Of a DNA stretch of 64,000 nt, positions 1-9,152 are shown piece after piece. How positions within the stretch are numbered: position 1 is the stretch's first letter; each line of letters opens with the position of its first letter. This DNA is from Bremia lactucae. Its lineage: Eukaryota; Oomycota; Peronosporomycetes; Peronosporales; Peronosporaceae. Location: contig NW_027152062.1 of the NCBI RefSeq assembly GCF_004359215.1, positions 985,370 through 1,049,369 of the forward strand. Direction: 5' to 3'. Made by a program: the position numbers and the translations under genes. The notes under the pieces are model-generated. The model did no database searches, was not told the origin of the DNA, and saw only the letters and a list, made by a program, of their open reading frames with translations.

Positions 1-507
1 GCTGAAAGACAGCTTTGAAAACAATATCATAAGTGAGAGCAATAATGCTCTCACTAATGAGGTGTATGACATCTCCGCAGTGCGCACCCGTCACACAGAA
101 GACAAAAAAAAACAAGTCAGCAGGTGAATTCGTACTGGCTAGAGAAGCAGTGGTCCGATTTGTACAGGATTCCATCGATGATGCGGTGGACCGACAGAAA
201 CGGAATTCTGACAAAAGTGGAAGAGCAAACGCTCTTTATTCAATGTAAAGGATCTAGTCCTACTATCTACGGTAAACCTACCATAACATGTAGTGACGAA
301 TGTGGGCGGTAATTAAATACTGCTTTGATATATCCGCCCGTTTCATTAACTCCATCGCCAAGGCAATGCGTACACGATCCAACTGCCTCGTACTATGCGT
401 ACGCATCCTACGTTTAAGGTCGGGTGTCTCCGCCCGTACCATCTGTACGAGGCTTCTTCCGTTTCCAAAGTAAACCGGCACAGTCTAAGGCATCGCCAAA
501 GCCTGAT
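1..507 (+). pseudogene. Ty3/Gypsy integrase C-terminal fragment (decayed)
   Basis: This is the tail of a Gypsy pol gene, recognised by comparison with better copies in the window (44215-44480 and 24700-24960). All three share a spacer rich in Asn, Asp and Ser, then a GPY/F-type integrase C-terminal stretch (compare GPFRVLHR and RRMRTHPTFFAGRL at 44300-44420). Here the reading frame is broken by several stops and small indels. The piece stops abruptly at an LTR; in the related copy at 24960 the sequence simply continues at that point. It enters the window from the left, so its full extent is unknown. It encodes nothing functional. Confidence 0.7.
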
Positions 508-937
508 TGTAATGAGGCACTACAACTTGTACTGCTTCAGTTGCGAGTGGTGCCCTACGTTATTTCACGTACACTAGTACGTGCAGAGGAAAACTTCTCT
601 TTAAGATAACTAGCTTAAAAAGGGTAAAATGAAAACTGTATTTATATAATTATGTGTCTCTTTTTCTATCTTTGTAAATGCTAACTTCATTATAATCTAA
701 TACTAAATATGTAAATGAATTCTTATCTCTATCTTATCTATAACTCTCTCTTTGATTACTTCTACAGCTGATTAGTCTGCGAAATAAATAGATGTAATGG
801 TCTATATCTATTTATGGATAAGAATTCTGAATATTACAATATAAAGTAATATCCTGCAAATATTATCTACCTTTTGGATAATATATGAATTAACAACCTT
901 TAAGTGTTAATTTCATGTAACGATACACCCCGTTACA
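508..937 (-). repeat. LTR of type A, 3' LTR position
   Basis: About 430 bp with the termini of the LTR-A family: one end reads TGTAATGAGGCAC (mutated TGTAACGGGGCAC) and the other CACCCCGTTACA. The orientation is minus, because the sequence just inside it (938-951, read on the minus strand) is the polypurine tract AAGGGAGGGGTGA that normally precedes a 3' LTR. It pairs with the LTR at 3009-3459, but the flanks CTGAT and GAGGT do not form a target duplication. The two LTRs may therefore not come from one clean insertion. Confidence 0.85.
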
Positions 938-951
938 TCACCCCTCCCTTA
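938..951 (-). promoter_or_regulatory. Polypurine tract next to 3' LTR
   Basis: On the minus strand the sequence is AAGGGAGGGGTGA directly before TGTAACGGGG. An identical tract is at 14921-14934 and a variant, AAGGTGGGGTGA, is at 26729-26740 (plus). This is the expected priming site for plus-strand DNA synthesis and fixes the orientation of the three elements. Confidence 0.8.
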
Positions 952-1055
952 ACAACAATCACTCTGAGTGTCATTGGATGGAGCGGTCGCTATGTGACCA
1001 CTTTATTTTTAAAACGATGTTGATTGGTCAGATCCATTATTTTAAATTCCATCGC

Positions 1056-2604
1056 ATGAAGAATCAACTCATGCGGGATGACGATAGTGCTGCGCCTCCG
1101 GCTGATGTTTGTGCAGCCGCGGGTGATGCACTGTTACCTCTTGCGGCAGACGGAAGGTCTGCCGTAGTATCTTCCACTCGCACAACACTAGATGTTGCGA
1201 GTGCACGTGCTGATACCACGTGAATACGACCCCTCTTTGGAGGTCGATTACGAATGCGAGTCGGACGAAATTGCCAACTCGGGGAGAATGTAACAGTCGC
1301 CTGATAGACGTGAGGCGGCTGACTATGAGCCTTCGAATGAGAGGGCTCATTCTGATAGACGAGTTAGTAGTCTATTTGGATCCGACGATGAGGATGATCC
1401 CTCATCGCCCGTTCCGTCTCCCGTACGGTCACCTGCACGTGTTTATGTGCAAGGTGATGCCGATGGCGTAAGCCATCGTAAGAAAAGTTCTTGTGGTACC
1501 CCTACTTCAGTGGGTACCACTAAGGGGAGGGAAGACAGTAAAATCTCTCATCTCGCTCCTGAAAAGAAGCCGTGGCTTTTGTCAGAATGGCTAATCAATA
1601 GCTTGTTTGGAATAACTACTCCTCACGATAAATAATCTTTATTTATTGCGACAAAGCTACATGGCCTTGATCCCAGCGCGAAGAAATTTCGCGCTGAGGA
1701 AGACTTTTATCTCGATGCTTTTCTTAAGCATCGATGGTTTAGTGGCAACAATAAGCGAGATAAAGTCTCGCTTATGCAAGCCTGGAGCGCGTTCATTCGC
1801 AATGTCAAAGACATTGGACGCGAAGCCTGGCTTCAAAAACGAGAATTCGCGTTAAGTTTGAGAAACGAACTCCAACCGGTGCAAAGTATAAATTGCATCG
1901 GGTGTCACGTGAGGTTGGGCTTCCATGCCTCACGTGGGGTGATCCCTGTCCGTGTTGTGCAGACAACTCGAAGAGGGTAAAAGGGATGTATATTCCCTTT
2001 CTTCGCCCTGGGGGCTCGCATCTTTATTGTGGTGCGTGATGCGATTGACGTTTTGCAATCGATTTACAAGCACCAGGATTGCGTGTTTTCCGATATGCCT
2101 TCCGAACCATCGGATGGGTCTTGTCATACTGACGGACGAGGCCCTCAACGTCAGCAACCAGCTGGGAACGAGGCTCCCAGCTGTCATGTGAAGGTGGATA
2201 ACCACGCCAGCGAACAAGATAACTCGTTCGCTGCCCCTTCACATCACGGTGGTTCTGGATACGTTCCACAAGGAAACGTTGATCACCGTGGGAATCCACC
2301 AATGGTTGTGGTGGAGGAGGAAAAATTAGATCCGAACCGTATGTCGGATCAAATGTCGAGGATCGACAAAATCGATCACTTCCTCCATGATTTCGAGGAG
2401 GGACTTGAGCACAAGAGCGGCAAGCGTCGCTCGTTTGAGCAGACGGTGCAGGCTCACCATATCGAGCGGTCGGAAGACCGTTCGAAGAGTGCGTACTCCA
2501 TTTGTACGAACGGAAATATCATGCTGTTAACGATGAGCTTTCGTCAGCCCATCGTAGTTTCGAGGAATTCGAAACCGGCATGCGAAACTTCAGGTTCAAC
2601 ATGA
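1056..2604 (+). pseudogene. Antisense accessory ORF of Gypsy element, copy I
   Basis: This reading frame runs opposite to the gag-pol strand of the host element and begins about 120 bp from the LTR. It has an acidic, Ala/Ser-rich N-terminus (from MKNQLMRDDD), then a Ser/Asp linker (SSLFGSDDEDDPSSPVPSP) and KKPWLLSEWL. The conserved block follows: DFYLDAFLKHRWFSG, AWSAFIRNV and GLPCLTWGDPCPCC. Near 2038 a stop or frameshift intervenes. An open stretch then continues (LQSIYKHQDCVF, later a charged helical segment) to the assembly gap. Several frameshifts show that this copy is decayed. The same protein block appears in four other copies in the window. I do not recognise a known family, and the function is unknown. 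Confidence 0.6.
2024..2302 (-). pseudogene. Gypsy pol 3' end: chromodomain
   Basis: The minus-strand translation is a clear chromodomain of the chromovirus type. It begins GDQRFLVERIQNHRDVKGQ and continues with the diagnostic YLVRWRGYPPSHDSWEP and a C-terminal helix ending LVRQYD. In chromoviruses this domain closes integrase and is thought to direct insertion to marked chromatin. The frame is open across the domain and stops at 2024, close to and convergent with the first stop of the antisense ORF at 2038. The rest of pol is hidden in the gap at 2621-2720. Confidence 0.85.
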
Positions 2605-2620
2605 GAATCTGGTTCGCGAT

Positions 2621-2720
2621 NNNNNNNNNNNNNNNNNNNNNNNNNNNNNNNNNNNNNNNNNNNNNNNNNNNNNNNNNNNNNNNNNNNNNNNNNNNNNNNN
2701 NNNNNNNNNNNNNNNNNNNN
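2621..2720. other. Assembly gap of 100 N
   Basis: Exactly 100 N. The left flank is the pol 3' end/antisense-ORF region of a Gypsy element and the right flank is the N-terminal gag of a minus-strand element. A real element would need several kilobases (gag, protease, RT, RNase H, integrase) between these points, so the 100 N is a placeholder and not a measured distance. Confidence 0.95.
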
Positions 2721-2958
2721 AGCCTTGCTGATTCAGCAAGGCTACCTTCTCCTTCATCTCGTCAAGTTCATGTTGTATGAACTTGGCGATGGCTGAATGG
2801 AGGGCATCTCTGTACAAATTGGACAGCATTGCCAAGATTGCATCGTTCCCTACGGTCGAACTCATTCGTTCGACCACACTCCTTTCTATGCCACTTAGAA
2901 AGAAGTAGCTTTCATGGGAAACGTGATGCGTATTCCCACTATCATCTAACATGTCCAT
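2721..2958 (-). pseudogene. Gypsy gag N-terminus (partial, runs into gap)
   Basis: The minus-strand reading from 2958 is open and matches the gag start seen next to the LTR at 19099. Recognisable pieces are MDMLDDSGNTHHVSHESYFF, then IERSVVERMSSTVGNDAIL and IAKFIQHELDEMKEKVALL. It starts about 50 bp inside the LTR and a candidate primer-binding site, which is where gag is expected. It is cut by the gap at 2720. The true start could be slightly upstream at 3021. Confidence 0.6.
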
Positions 2959-3008
2959 GTTAGATGAAGGAAATGTGGTCCTTGGACGGACTGCAAAGTG
3001 CAACCAGG

Positions 3009-3459
3009 TGTAACGGGGCACTACGACCTGTACTGCTTCAGTTCAAGTCCACTTCGCACTGCTTCAGTTGCGAGTGGTGCCTTACGTTATCTCACGCACA
3101 CTAGTACGTGCTGAGGAAGGCTTCTCTTTAAGGTAACTAGCTTAAAGAGGGTAAAATGAAAACTGTATTAATATAATTAAGTATCTCTTCTTTCTATCTG
3201 TTAACTCTAACTTAATTATAAACTAATACTAAACATGCAATTGAAATCTTATCTTATCTTATCTGTCTCACTCTTTTCTTTACATCTACAGTTGATTAGT
3301 CTGCGGATAAATAGATATAATGGCCTATACTTATTTATGATAAGAATTCTGAACATTACTATTTAAAGTAATATCCTCCAAATATTATCTACCTTTTAGA
3401 TAATACATTTATTAACAACCTTTTAGTGTTAATTTCATGTAACGATACACCCCGTTACA
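3009..3459 (-). repeat. LTR of type A, 5' LTR position
   Basis: A complete LTR-A of about 451 bp with both termini intact (TGTAACGGGGCAC and CACCCCGTTACA). Reading on the minus strand, the sequence just inside it is CCTGGTTGCACTTTGCAG. This is a plausible primer-binding site (TGG two bases from the LTR edge), followed by gag. It is therefore the 5' LTR of a minus-strand element whose 3' LTR is probably at 508-937. Confidence 0.85.
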
Positions 3460-3671
3460 GAGGTTATCTACAAGGCCACGTGACATGGTCACTATAAAAA
3501 TAGGTTGAACAAAAGGTTGCCAGTATTGAAATTATCTATTGCGGTGTTTGCTTAAATAGCATTGGCATGGGTATTTAGAGCTCAAGAAGCTTCACAGAAC
3601 TATACCCCTAAGACTGTTCTTGACACTTTAATTGCATTACCTCGGAAATCGAACCGCAATGCAACGCAAGC
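3460..3671. other. Spacer between LTR and eIF6 3' end
   Basis: About 210 bp of unique-looking sequence between the LTR and the eIF6 stop codon. It would contain the 3' untranslated region of eIF6. I see no gene or repeat in it. Confidence 0.5.
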
Positions 3672-4409
3672 TTAAGTCATGGAGTCAATTAGCGCACTGC
3701 GCATCGTTGAGGCAATGCTTGAAGGGTGAGCGTTCTGAAGCTTAAAAATACTTTCGACCACAGAAATCTCAGTTGACGTCGTGTCCAGGCCGCAAAATGC
3801 TGTCCAATCATTAACCACAAGTCCGGCACCAATGACATCACTACCACGATTTACCGTACCAGCCACAACGGGCACCTGCAATAAAGAGCTAAGTTCCTCT
3901 TGGTCCTCCACACTGGTACGCGGATGCACAAGGCAGCCTTGATTCGACAAGGCGCTATAGCTGCCTACGAGCGCGTTGCCCGCCACCGTCTGGCGAAATA
4001 CCTCGACGCCAAGGGTGTCAGCCACAATTTCTTCCGTTTCACGATCCAGATCGGTGTGCACAAGCGCAACATGGTCGTTCGTAGCAATGCAGTTGCCCAA
4101 AGCCGAAAGTCGCTCCTCCACACGTTGTACTACGACGGTATCAGGCAAGGCATTGCGAATATGCTGCATCTCTTGGTCCGTAGTAGTACTCGGCAAAAGC
4201 AAACCGCGCTTGTTGCCTACAGCCACGCGGCCCACAAAGCGGCAGCCGGCGATGCTGGCGTGCACAACGGGAATGTGCTCAGCCAGCTCGGACTCGAACG
4301 TGCTGTAAAAGTTTTCGCTGCCGCCCACACACACAAGACAGTATGAGTTCGTGAGTTTAGAGAAAACACCAATCTCATTGCTATTTTCAAATTGGCAACG
4401 GGTTGCCAT
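3672..4409 (-). CDS. EIF6: Eukaryotic translation initiation factor 6 (eIF6)
   Basis: An uninterrupted frame of 245 residues, the usual length for eIF6. The family is recognised by the start [20 protein letters not shown], the stretch [30 protein letters not shown], and later [38 protein letters not shown] and [20 protein letters not shown]. These are successive blades of the five-fold pentein repeat. eIF6 binds the 60S subunit in nucleolus and cytoplasm, is needed for 60S biogenesis, and prevents premature joining to 40S until released. The gene has no intron, lies on the same strand as the myosin gene 0.8 kb away, and looks fully functional. The start is secure because the family begins with this Met. 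Confidence 0.97.
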   Translation of the reverse strand: MATRCQFENSNEIGVFSKLTNSYCLVCVGGSENFYSTFESELAEHIPVVHASIAGCRFVGRVAVGNKRGLLLPSTTTDQEMQHIRNALPDTVVVQRVEERLSALGNCIATNDHVALVHTDLDRETEEIVADTLGVEVFRQTVAGNALVGSYSALSNQGCLVHPRTSVEDQEELSSLLQVPVVAGTVNRGSDVIGAGLVVNDWTAFCGLDTTSTEISVVESIFKLQNAHPSSIASTMRSALIDSMT

Positions 4410-5208
4410 GACTGTGAGCGAATCGGTTACGGGCGAGGTAGAAACTGCTTTCTGTCTGATGAAGTTCTTATTTATAAATGGTAACCTGCGCGTCCTATAA
4501 ATGTTACTTCATAAATCGCACTTTATGGATGAGCCAGAAAGATTGCGCTGCGAACAGTCCTCGATAACAAAGGCCACGAAGTTTTAATCTAATATTGCTT
4601 ATACTCCATCCGAAATTCGGTGCAAATATTTCATTAAAACGATAACGGGAACGAAAGTTTTACATATCTTAAAGACGGCTATGAAGTCCTACGCTGATGC
4701 GTGGACATGATGATATCACAAGTAAAATTGCGCGCATGACAATGGCCAACCTTGCCAATTATTGTCTTCTGACTTTTCCGGAGCAAAAATTATTTTGCAC
4801 TGGAGAGGCGTTATCGCTCAAATATCGGTTACAGTTCACTTGAGTACAAAACTGCTGACAAAGCTGCAGCCGATTGATTTGGCAAATGAGCTTTCGTAGA
4901 TTGTTGTGGGTCTAACAGCGCTACTTGATGTGCCAAAGCTACTTCGTTCGACCTTACAATTGCAGGTTTCACTCCAAAGTAAGGATATTTGCTTTATTTA
5001 CTGACGTAGTTCAAATTGTTTGAATGTGGCAACATTTCCGACGCAGCACAAAAGCTGTCGTCTAAAATCCCAACTGAACAAACGTGACTTGCCAGTGCGG
5101 TCACAAGACTACAAGCTAATCAAATATTAAATGGATTGTTTTTGTCAATTAAAACAACCTTTTAATATTTTCATTACGTTTCAGTAGAGCTACGTCCGTA
5201 GATTGAAA
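4410..5208. other. Intergenic region between eIF6 and myosin
   Basis: About 800 bp holding the promoter and 5' UTR of eIF6 and the 3' UTR of the myosin gene. I find no convincing ORF, RNA gene or repeat. A consensus oomycete initiator element is not obvious by eye. Confidence 0.5.
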
Positions 5209-8200
5209 TTAGGTACCACGACGGCGCGCAAGAATCGCAGCCAACTCGTCACCAACTCCTCCGCGTGCCGAACTGTCTTTCACATTTTCGCCAAATTTTC
5301 GAGCGGATCCCATCAAAGCCTTTGCTGACTTTTTCTTCGATGTCACAGCATGCTTTCGAGCTTCCTTTTCAGCAAGCTTTTTGGCTTTTTTTTCGGCAAC
5401 ACGGCGATTTCGCTCCGCTTCACGTTCGTAGCTACGTTGCTCTTGACGCTGAGCACGAATTGCTAGCTCCTCCTCGCGCTGCAATTCCAGTTTCTTGCGA
5501 CGGGCCTTCTCTCGTTTCCGACGCTTACGAATGTACTCATCGGGCACACCAGGCGCCACATTAATCTGCATTGTAGATAGATCCCCGGTTATTTTGTCAT
5601 GGCCACACGATACAAATTGAATCTGTTGTTGTGGTGTTCTCGAAAGCCCAGCACAAGTTGCTTGGCGCAACCGGACGGAGTCGTTAAAAGTTATCGGTGT
5701 CACGATGCTAGCCAACGAGCGAATTGCGTCAACAAGCGTCACCGCAATTTCCGTTTTTTTCTCCGATGAAAGTAGCTGGTCTTCAGGCATTTCGGTCGAC
5801 ATGAGTCCAATAACTTTGTCGTACACGCGCACTGGTGTGTAAAACCCCAGATCAGGGACGACCTCCAGTTGCTTACAAACGTCGTTACAGTAAAGTTTAC
5901 CTGTAAACCGACAGTGGTGTCTGCGATTAAATAGCCCAAACTTCTTGCCAGTTGCTAAGCAAACCATGGTTGACTTATTGTCCATCCAATTGCTCTTGTC
6001 TGGCTCGGGAAGAAGCGGTTCTTGATGCACCTTCAAAATAAAGTACGGGTCTGCCAATGTGCTCATCACAATTTCCTGGATGGCAGTCAATCGTAAACGT
6101 CGACGAAGGTAAACGAGTGGTGGTACCCACGAGCTTTTAGGATCAATCAATGGCTGCCACGTCCGCTTTTCCATCAAATACAAATAATGGTCCGTGATGA
6201 TAAAAATCCGTTCTACCTCTACTGCTGGAGACCCGTCTGGTGAGACTCCAGCTATTGAACAGATTTTCTTTATCGTATCCATAAAAACAATCTTTTCAGA
6301 ATCACAATAATACTGTATAATTCCCATTACTGCTTCTCGGAGTGCACTGTCACGTAGATAATCTCCATCAAATGGACGGTAAATACTTACGCACTGCCTT
6401 TGCTTGTTGTTCGACGTGTAGAGTTTCGTAATGTCGTGACTTAATTGCAGCAAATGTCGTCGGCCAAAGTATTTTTTCCATGCCTTTTGAATGCGCATCA
6501 CAAATGAACCCAGCTTTCTCTCTCGAAGCTTTTCAAGCTCAAAAAATGTTTCAGGCGTTTGTATAAAAACCATTGATTTTCCAAGCTGAACCTCGGTCTC
6601 AAGCTGCGGGAGCGACTTTGAGGCAGCCCGCAACACTGCCTGCGTGCCTTTCTTGTCAGACCCACGAAACTCGGGGTACGTCTCTTTGCTTAAGAGCCGA
6701 AATCGATCAATAAAACGTCCATAGTCGCCACGATAAGCGTAGCCGGCACGACGGACCTTCACATTTTCAAGAAGACCTAAGTATTTAATCTGATGAATTA
6801 CGCGGCGGTCATCCAGTTTGTTCGGCTGTTTCTGGTCATTCGATTTGATGCACCGCACGTAGTGAGGGGTGCAGTCCATCAGTGCAGTTACAAGTGCTTC
6901 GCACTGTGAACGAATTTTGTATCCTGCCGTATTAGCCATGCGCTTATCATTTAAATCGATTTCTTCCGGGAAAACGTAGAGCATCAATTTATTCGACGTC
7001 TCGCTGATGATGAGAGCAATATCCTTGCTCAAGTGGTCCTTATTTGCATCTCCAAACCCATCGATACTGTATTGTACGTCGCCAGCGTAGTGTTTAATCT
7101 CGAATGTTTTGCCACGCTTCGAAAAATGGGGGTGTGACCCATGTATACCAGACACCTTTTCCAAAAAATTCGCATCGACACTTCCTCCTTGACGGGAATG
7201 CATCGTTTTGATCGTGTCGTCCAGAATAAGAAAAATACCAGACGTCGGTCGTCTTGCCTCAATCAAATCGCACACGACCTTATTATTAAAAAACGGAATC
7301 GGGGCCCATTCAATCCCTTCGCGTGCATACTCTTCCTGTTCGCTCTTAAGCGTTAGCTCGATAAAAATTTGCTGCAGCTTTTCGTTCACATAATTAATGC
7401 AAAACTGCTCAAATCCGTTCTTGTCGAAAACTTCAAACCCATAAATATCCAAGATCCCAATTTTCGTCATGTCATCAATTTCCAAATTTTCGCCGTGCTT
7501 TTCCGCCTTCTTTTCAACATCCAAAGCATTGTTTATGCGCTCGACCAAAAAGTCGAAAAGTCGGTCATAGACCGTCTTTGCAATCGAGTCGCGTTGCGCT
7601 TTGGCTTGGCTTGTATTCTGTGGCACCTCGTATGATTCAATCTTGCCTCCAGGTGCCATCGTCTGAAGTAATTTGTAGCAAAGTGCATGCTCCAAACGCG
7701 CGGCGTCAAGTCCCAGTAGATCACAGGCAATCTGCAAACTCTGACGGTCGCAAACAGACGATCCTTCTGCATCACCAACTGTCTCAGGCTGGAAATTTAC
7801 ATTGCCAATGTGCAACACTGCCGCGAGTGTCTGGATTACAAGTTCAATCTGTTTGCGTTTGATTCCCACATGCTGCATCGCCGTCATCGTCTCGTCAAAC
7901 TCCTGAGCATCGTTCACATCGTCAACATCGTAGCAGCCACTGGCTTTGAGGTACTGATAGTTCTCACGTCCACCTCGATCCAAGTGAAGTTTTTGTTTGG
8001 CTGCAGGCGGCAAGCCGGCGAGTACTTGGTAGAAAATATGAAAATTGCGCTCCCCCTTGCCTGGCTTGACAACCCGCGACTTTTCTAGCAAGTAGTTAGT
8101 CACCTTTCCTCCTTGTGGGCGCCCGGCCGAGTCAAATAACAGCTCGAAGTACTTGCCAAAACGACTTGAATTGTTATTGCGTAGTGTTTTTGCGTTACCA

Positions 8201-8742
8201 AAGGCCTCAAGCAACGGGTTACTCTCTAAAAAGGTGCGCTTAACCTTGTCCACACCTGCACCACTGCCGCTGACGCCTGCAATGTAGTTTTGTATTTGTT
8301 TAGACGCCTCGGTCTTACCAGCGCCACTTTCACCGCTGATAATGACGCACTGATTGTCTTCCTCGCTCAGCATAGTGCGATAAGTCTCCTCAGCCGTAGC
8401 AAATACGTGTGGTGCCACGTCAATGCGAGGTTTGTGCTTATAGCCAAGCATACTTTTCTCGCCATAAATATCCAGCCACTTGTACGGGTTCACGACTACC
8501 AGCACGTGGCCGATGTACGAGTAAATAATGTCAGCAGCGTGACGCATCTTGAGGTTCTCAAGAATGGACGTTTCACTCACAGATGAAAGAAGTACGAGAT
8601 CTTCCACGCCGACCACCACGCGCTCCTCCGTGAACAGCGCCTTCGGCTTGGCACTAGTTGTTGGGTTGCGACGCCCCATTGCCGAATGTGCGGAATTATT
8701 GTGTGACATGTGTAAAATGCCACAATCTCCGTTTCTGACCAA
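5209..8742 (-). CDS. Class I-type myosin with TH1 tail and FYVE-like finger
   Basis: One open frame of 1177 residues without an intron. The motor (about 45-735) has the P-loop GESGAGKT at 137-144, switch I NNNSSRFGKY at 189-198 and switch II/relay DIYGFEVFDKNGFEQ at 432-446. A single IQ motif (about 748-764, IQKAWKKYFGRR) binds a light chain. A TH1-like membrane-binding tail follows (about 775-905), then a FYVE-like finger at about 919-956 (W..D, RRHHCR) lacking some zinc cysteines. A basic, charged helical tail (about 1070-1145) closes the protein. The TEDS-rule position, 16 residues before DSIAK, is Glu369, which would make the motor independent of heavy-chain phosphorylation. It is an actin motor acting at membranes or endosomes. 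Met12 or Met22 (MGRRN) could also be the start. Confidence 0.93.
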   Translation of the reverse strand: MVRNGDCGILHMSHNNSAHSAMGRRNPTTSAKPKALFTEERVVVGVEDLVLLSSVSETSILENLKMRHAADIIYSYIGHVLVVVNPYKWLDIYGEKSMLGYKHKPRIDVAPHVFATAEETYRTMLSEEDNQCVIISGESGAGKTEASKQIQNYIAGVSGSGAGVDKVKRTFLESNPLLEAFGNAKTLRNNNSSRFGKYFELLFDSAGRPQGGKVTNYLLEKSRVVKPGKGERNFHIFYQVLAGLPPAAKQKLHLDRGGRENYQYLKASGCYDVDDVNDAQEFDETMTAMQHVGIKRKQIELVIQTLAAVLHIGNVNFQPETVGDAEGSSVCDRQSLQIACDLLGLDAARLEHALCYKLLQTMAPGGKIESYEVPQNTSQAKAQRDSIAKTVYDRLFDFLVERINNALDVEKKAEKHGENLEIDDMTKIGILDIYGFEVFDKNGFEQFCINYVNEKLQQIFIELTLKSEQEEYAREGIEWAPIPFFNNKVVCDLIEARRPTSGIFLILDDTIKTMHSRQGGSVDANFLEKVSGIHGSHPHFSKRGKTFEIKHYAGDVQYSIDGFGDANKDHLSKDIALIISETSNKLMLYVFPEEIDLNDKRMANTAGYKIRSQCEALVTALMDCTPHYVRCIKSNDQKQPNKLDDRRVIHQIKYLGLLENVKVRRAGYAYRGDYGRFIDRFRLLSKETYPEFRGSDKKGTQAVLRAASKSLPQLETEVQLGKSMVFIQTPETFFELEKLRERKLGSFVMRIQKAWKKYFGRRHLLQLSHDITKLYTSNNKQRQCVSIYRPFDGDYLRDSALREAVMGIIQYYCDSEKIVFMDTIKKICSIAGVSPDGSPAVEVERIFIITDHYLYLMEKRTWQPLIDPKSSWVPPLVYLRRRLRLTAIQEIVMSTLADPYFILKVHQEPLLPEPDKSNWMDNKSTMVCLATGKKFGLFNRRHHCRFTGKLYCNDVCKQLEVVPDLGFYTPVRVYDKVIGLMSTEMPEDQLLSSEKKTEIAVTLVDAIRSLASIVTPITFNDSVRLRQATCAGLSRTPQQQIQFVSCGHDKITGDLSTMQINVAPGVPDEYIRKRRKREKARRKKLELQREEELAIRAQRQEQRSYEREAERNRRVAEKKAKKLAEKEARKHAVTSKKKSAKALMGSARKFGENVKDSSARGGVGDELAAILARRRGT

Positions 8743-8957
8743 TCAGGTGGTTTAGATCAAATATCAAATCAGAAACAAATAACGTTGCCGCAACCAAATT
8801 TTCCTTCATGTAAACATCACACGATATTAGAAATTGCATTATTCTAGAGGCGTGGTAAGGTCATTGAAGTAGCGGCCTGTAGGGTTATAAGCTTTGGTCA
8901 ACTTCGGCTGCAGAAATCAGCTCGGATGGACAAGAGAAGAGAGGCAAGACAGATAAT
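8743..8957. other. Upstream region of the myosin gene
   Basis: About 215 bp between the myosin start and the first LTR-like terminus. It should contain the myosin promoter and 5' UTR. Nothing else is recognisable. Confidence 0.4.
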
Positions 8958-9152
8958 GTAACGGGGCACCTTCTGTGTAACGGGATGTCCCGTTACATAA
9001 ATGTTATTTCTTATAAGAGAATCATAAATATTTTAACTCAAAAGTAATAAAGATATTTCTTTACATATTTCCTCTCATAGAAAATAATATTAATAATATT
9101 TTCTATGAGAGGAAATATGTATTGAAGTATCTTTATTACTTTTGAGTTAATA
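8958..9152. repeat. LTR-B remnant with a large inverted repeat
   Basis: The stretch carries several copies of the LTR terminus (TGTAACGGGGCACC and TGTAACGGGATGTCCCGTTACA). An A/T-rich inverted repeat follows at 9033-9150, with arms of about 50 bp around a centre near 9091. The right arm resembles the early part of LTR-B as at 56340-56420 (CTATGAGAGGAAATAT), and the left arm is the same sequence inverted. It looks like a head-to-head duplication of an LTR end, not a gene. Confidence 0.7.

Noticed and set aside
978..1350. Open frames on both strands beside the first LTR as ordinary host genes
   Set aside because: They belong to the N-terminal part of the antisense ORF (plus) and its shadow (minus); the same sequence recurs at 14980-15350.
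3900..4346. 148-residue plus-strand frame
   Set aside because: It is the reverse shadow of eIF6, which is complete and conserved on the minus strand.
5739..5939. Small frames within the myosin locus
   Set aside because: All are alternative-frame shadows of the long myosin frame.
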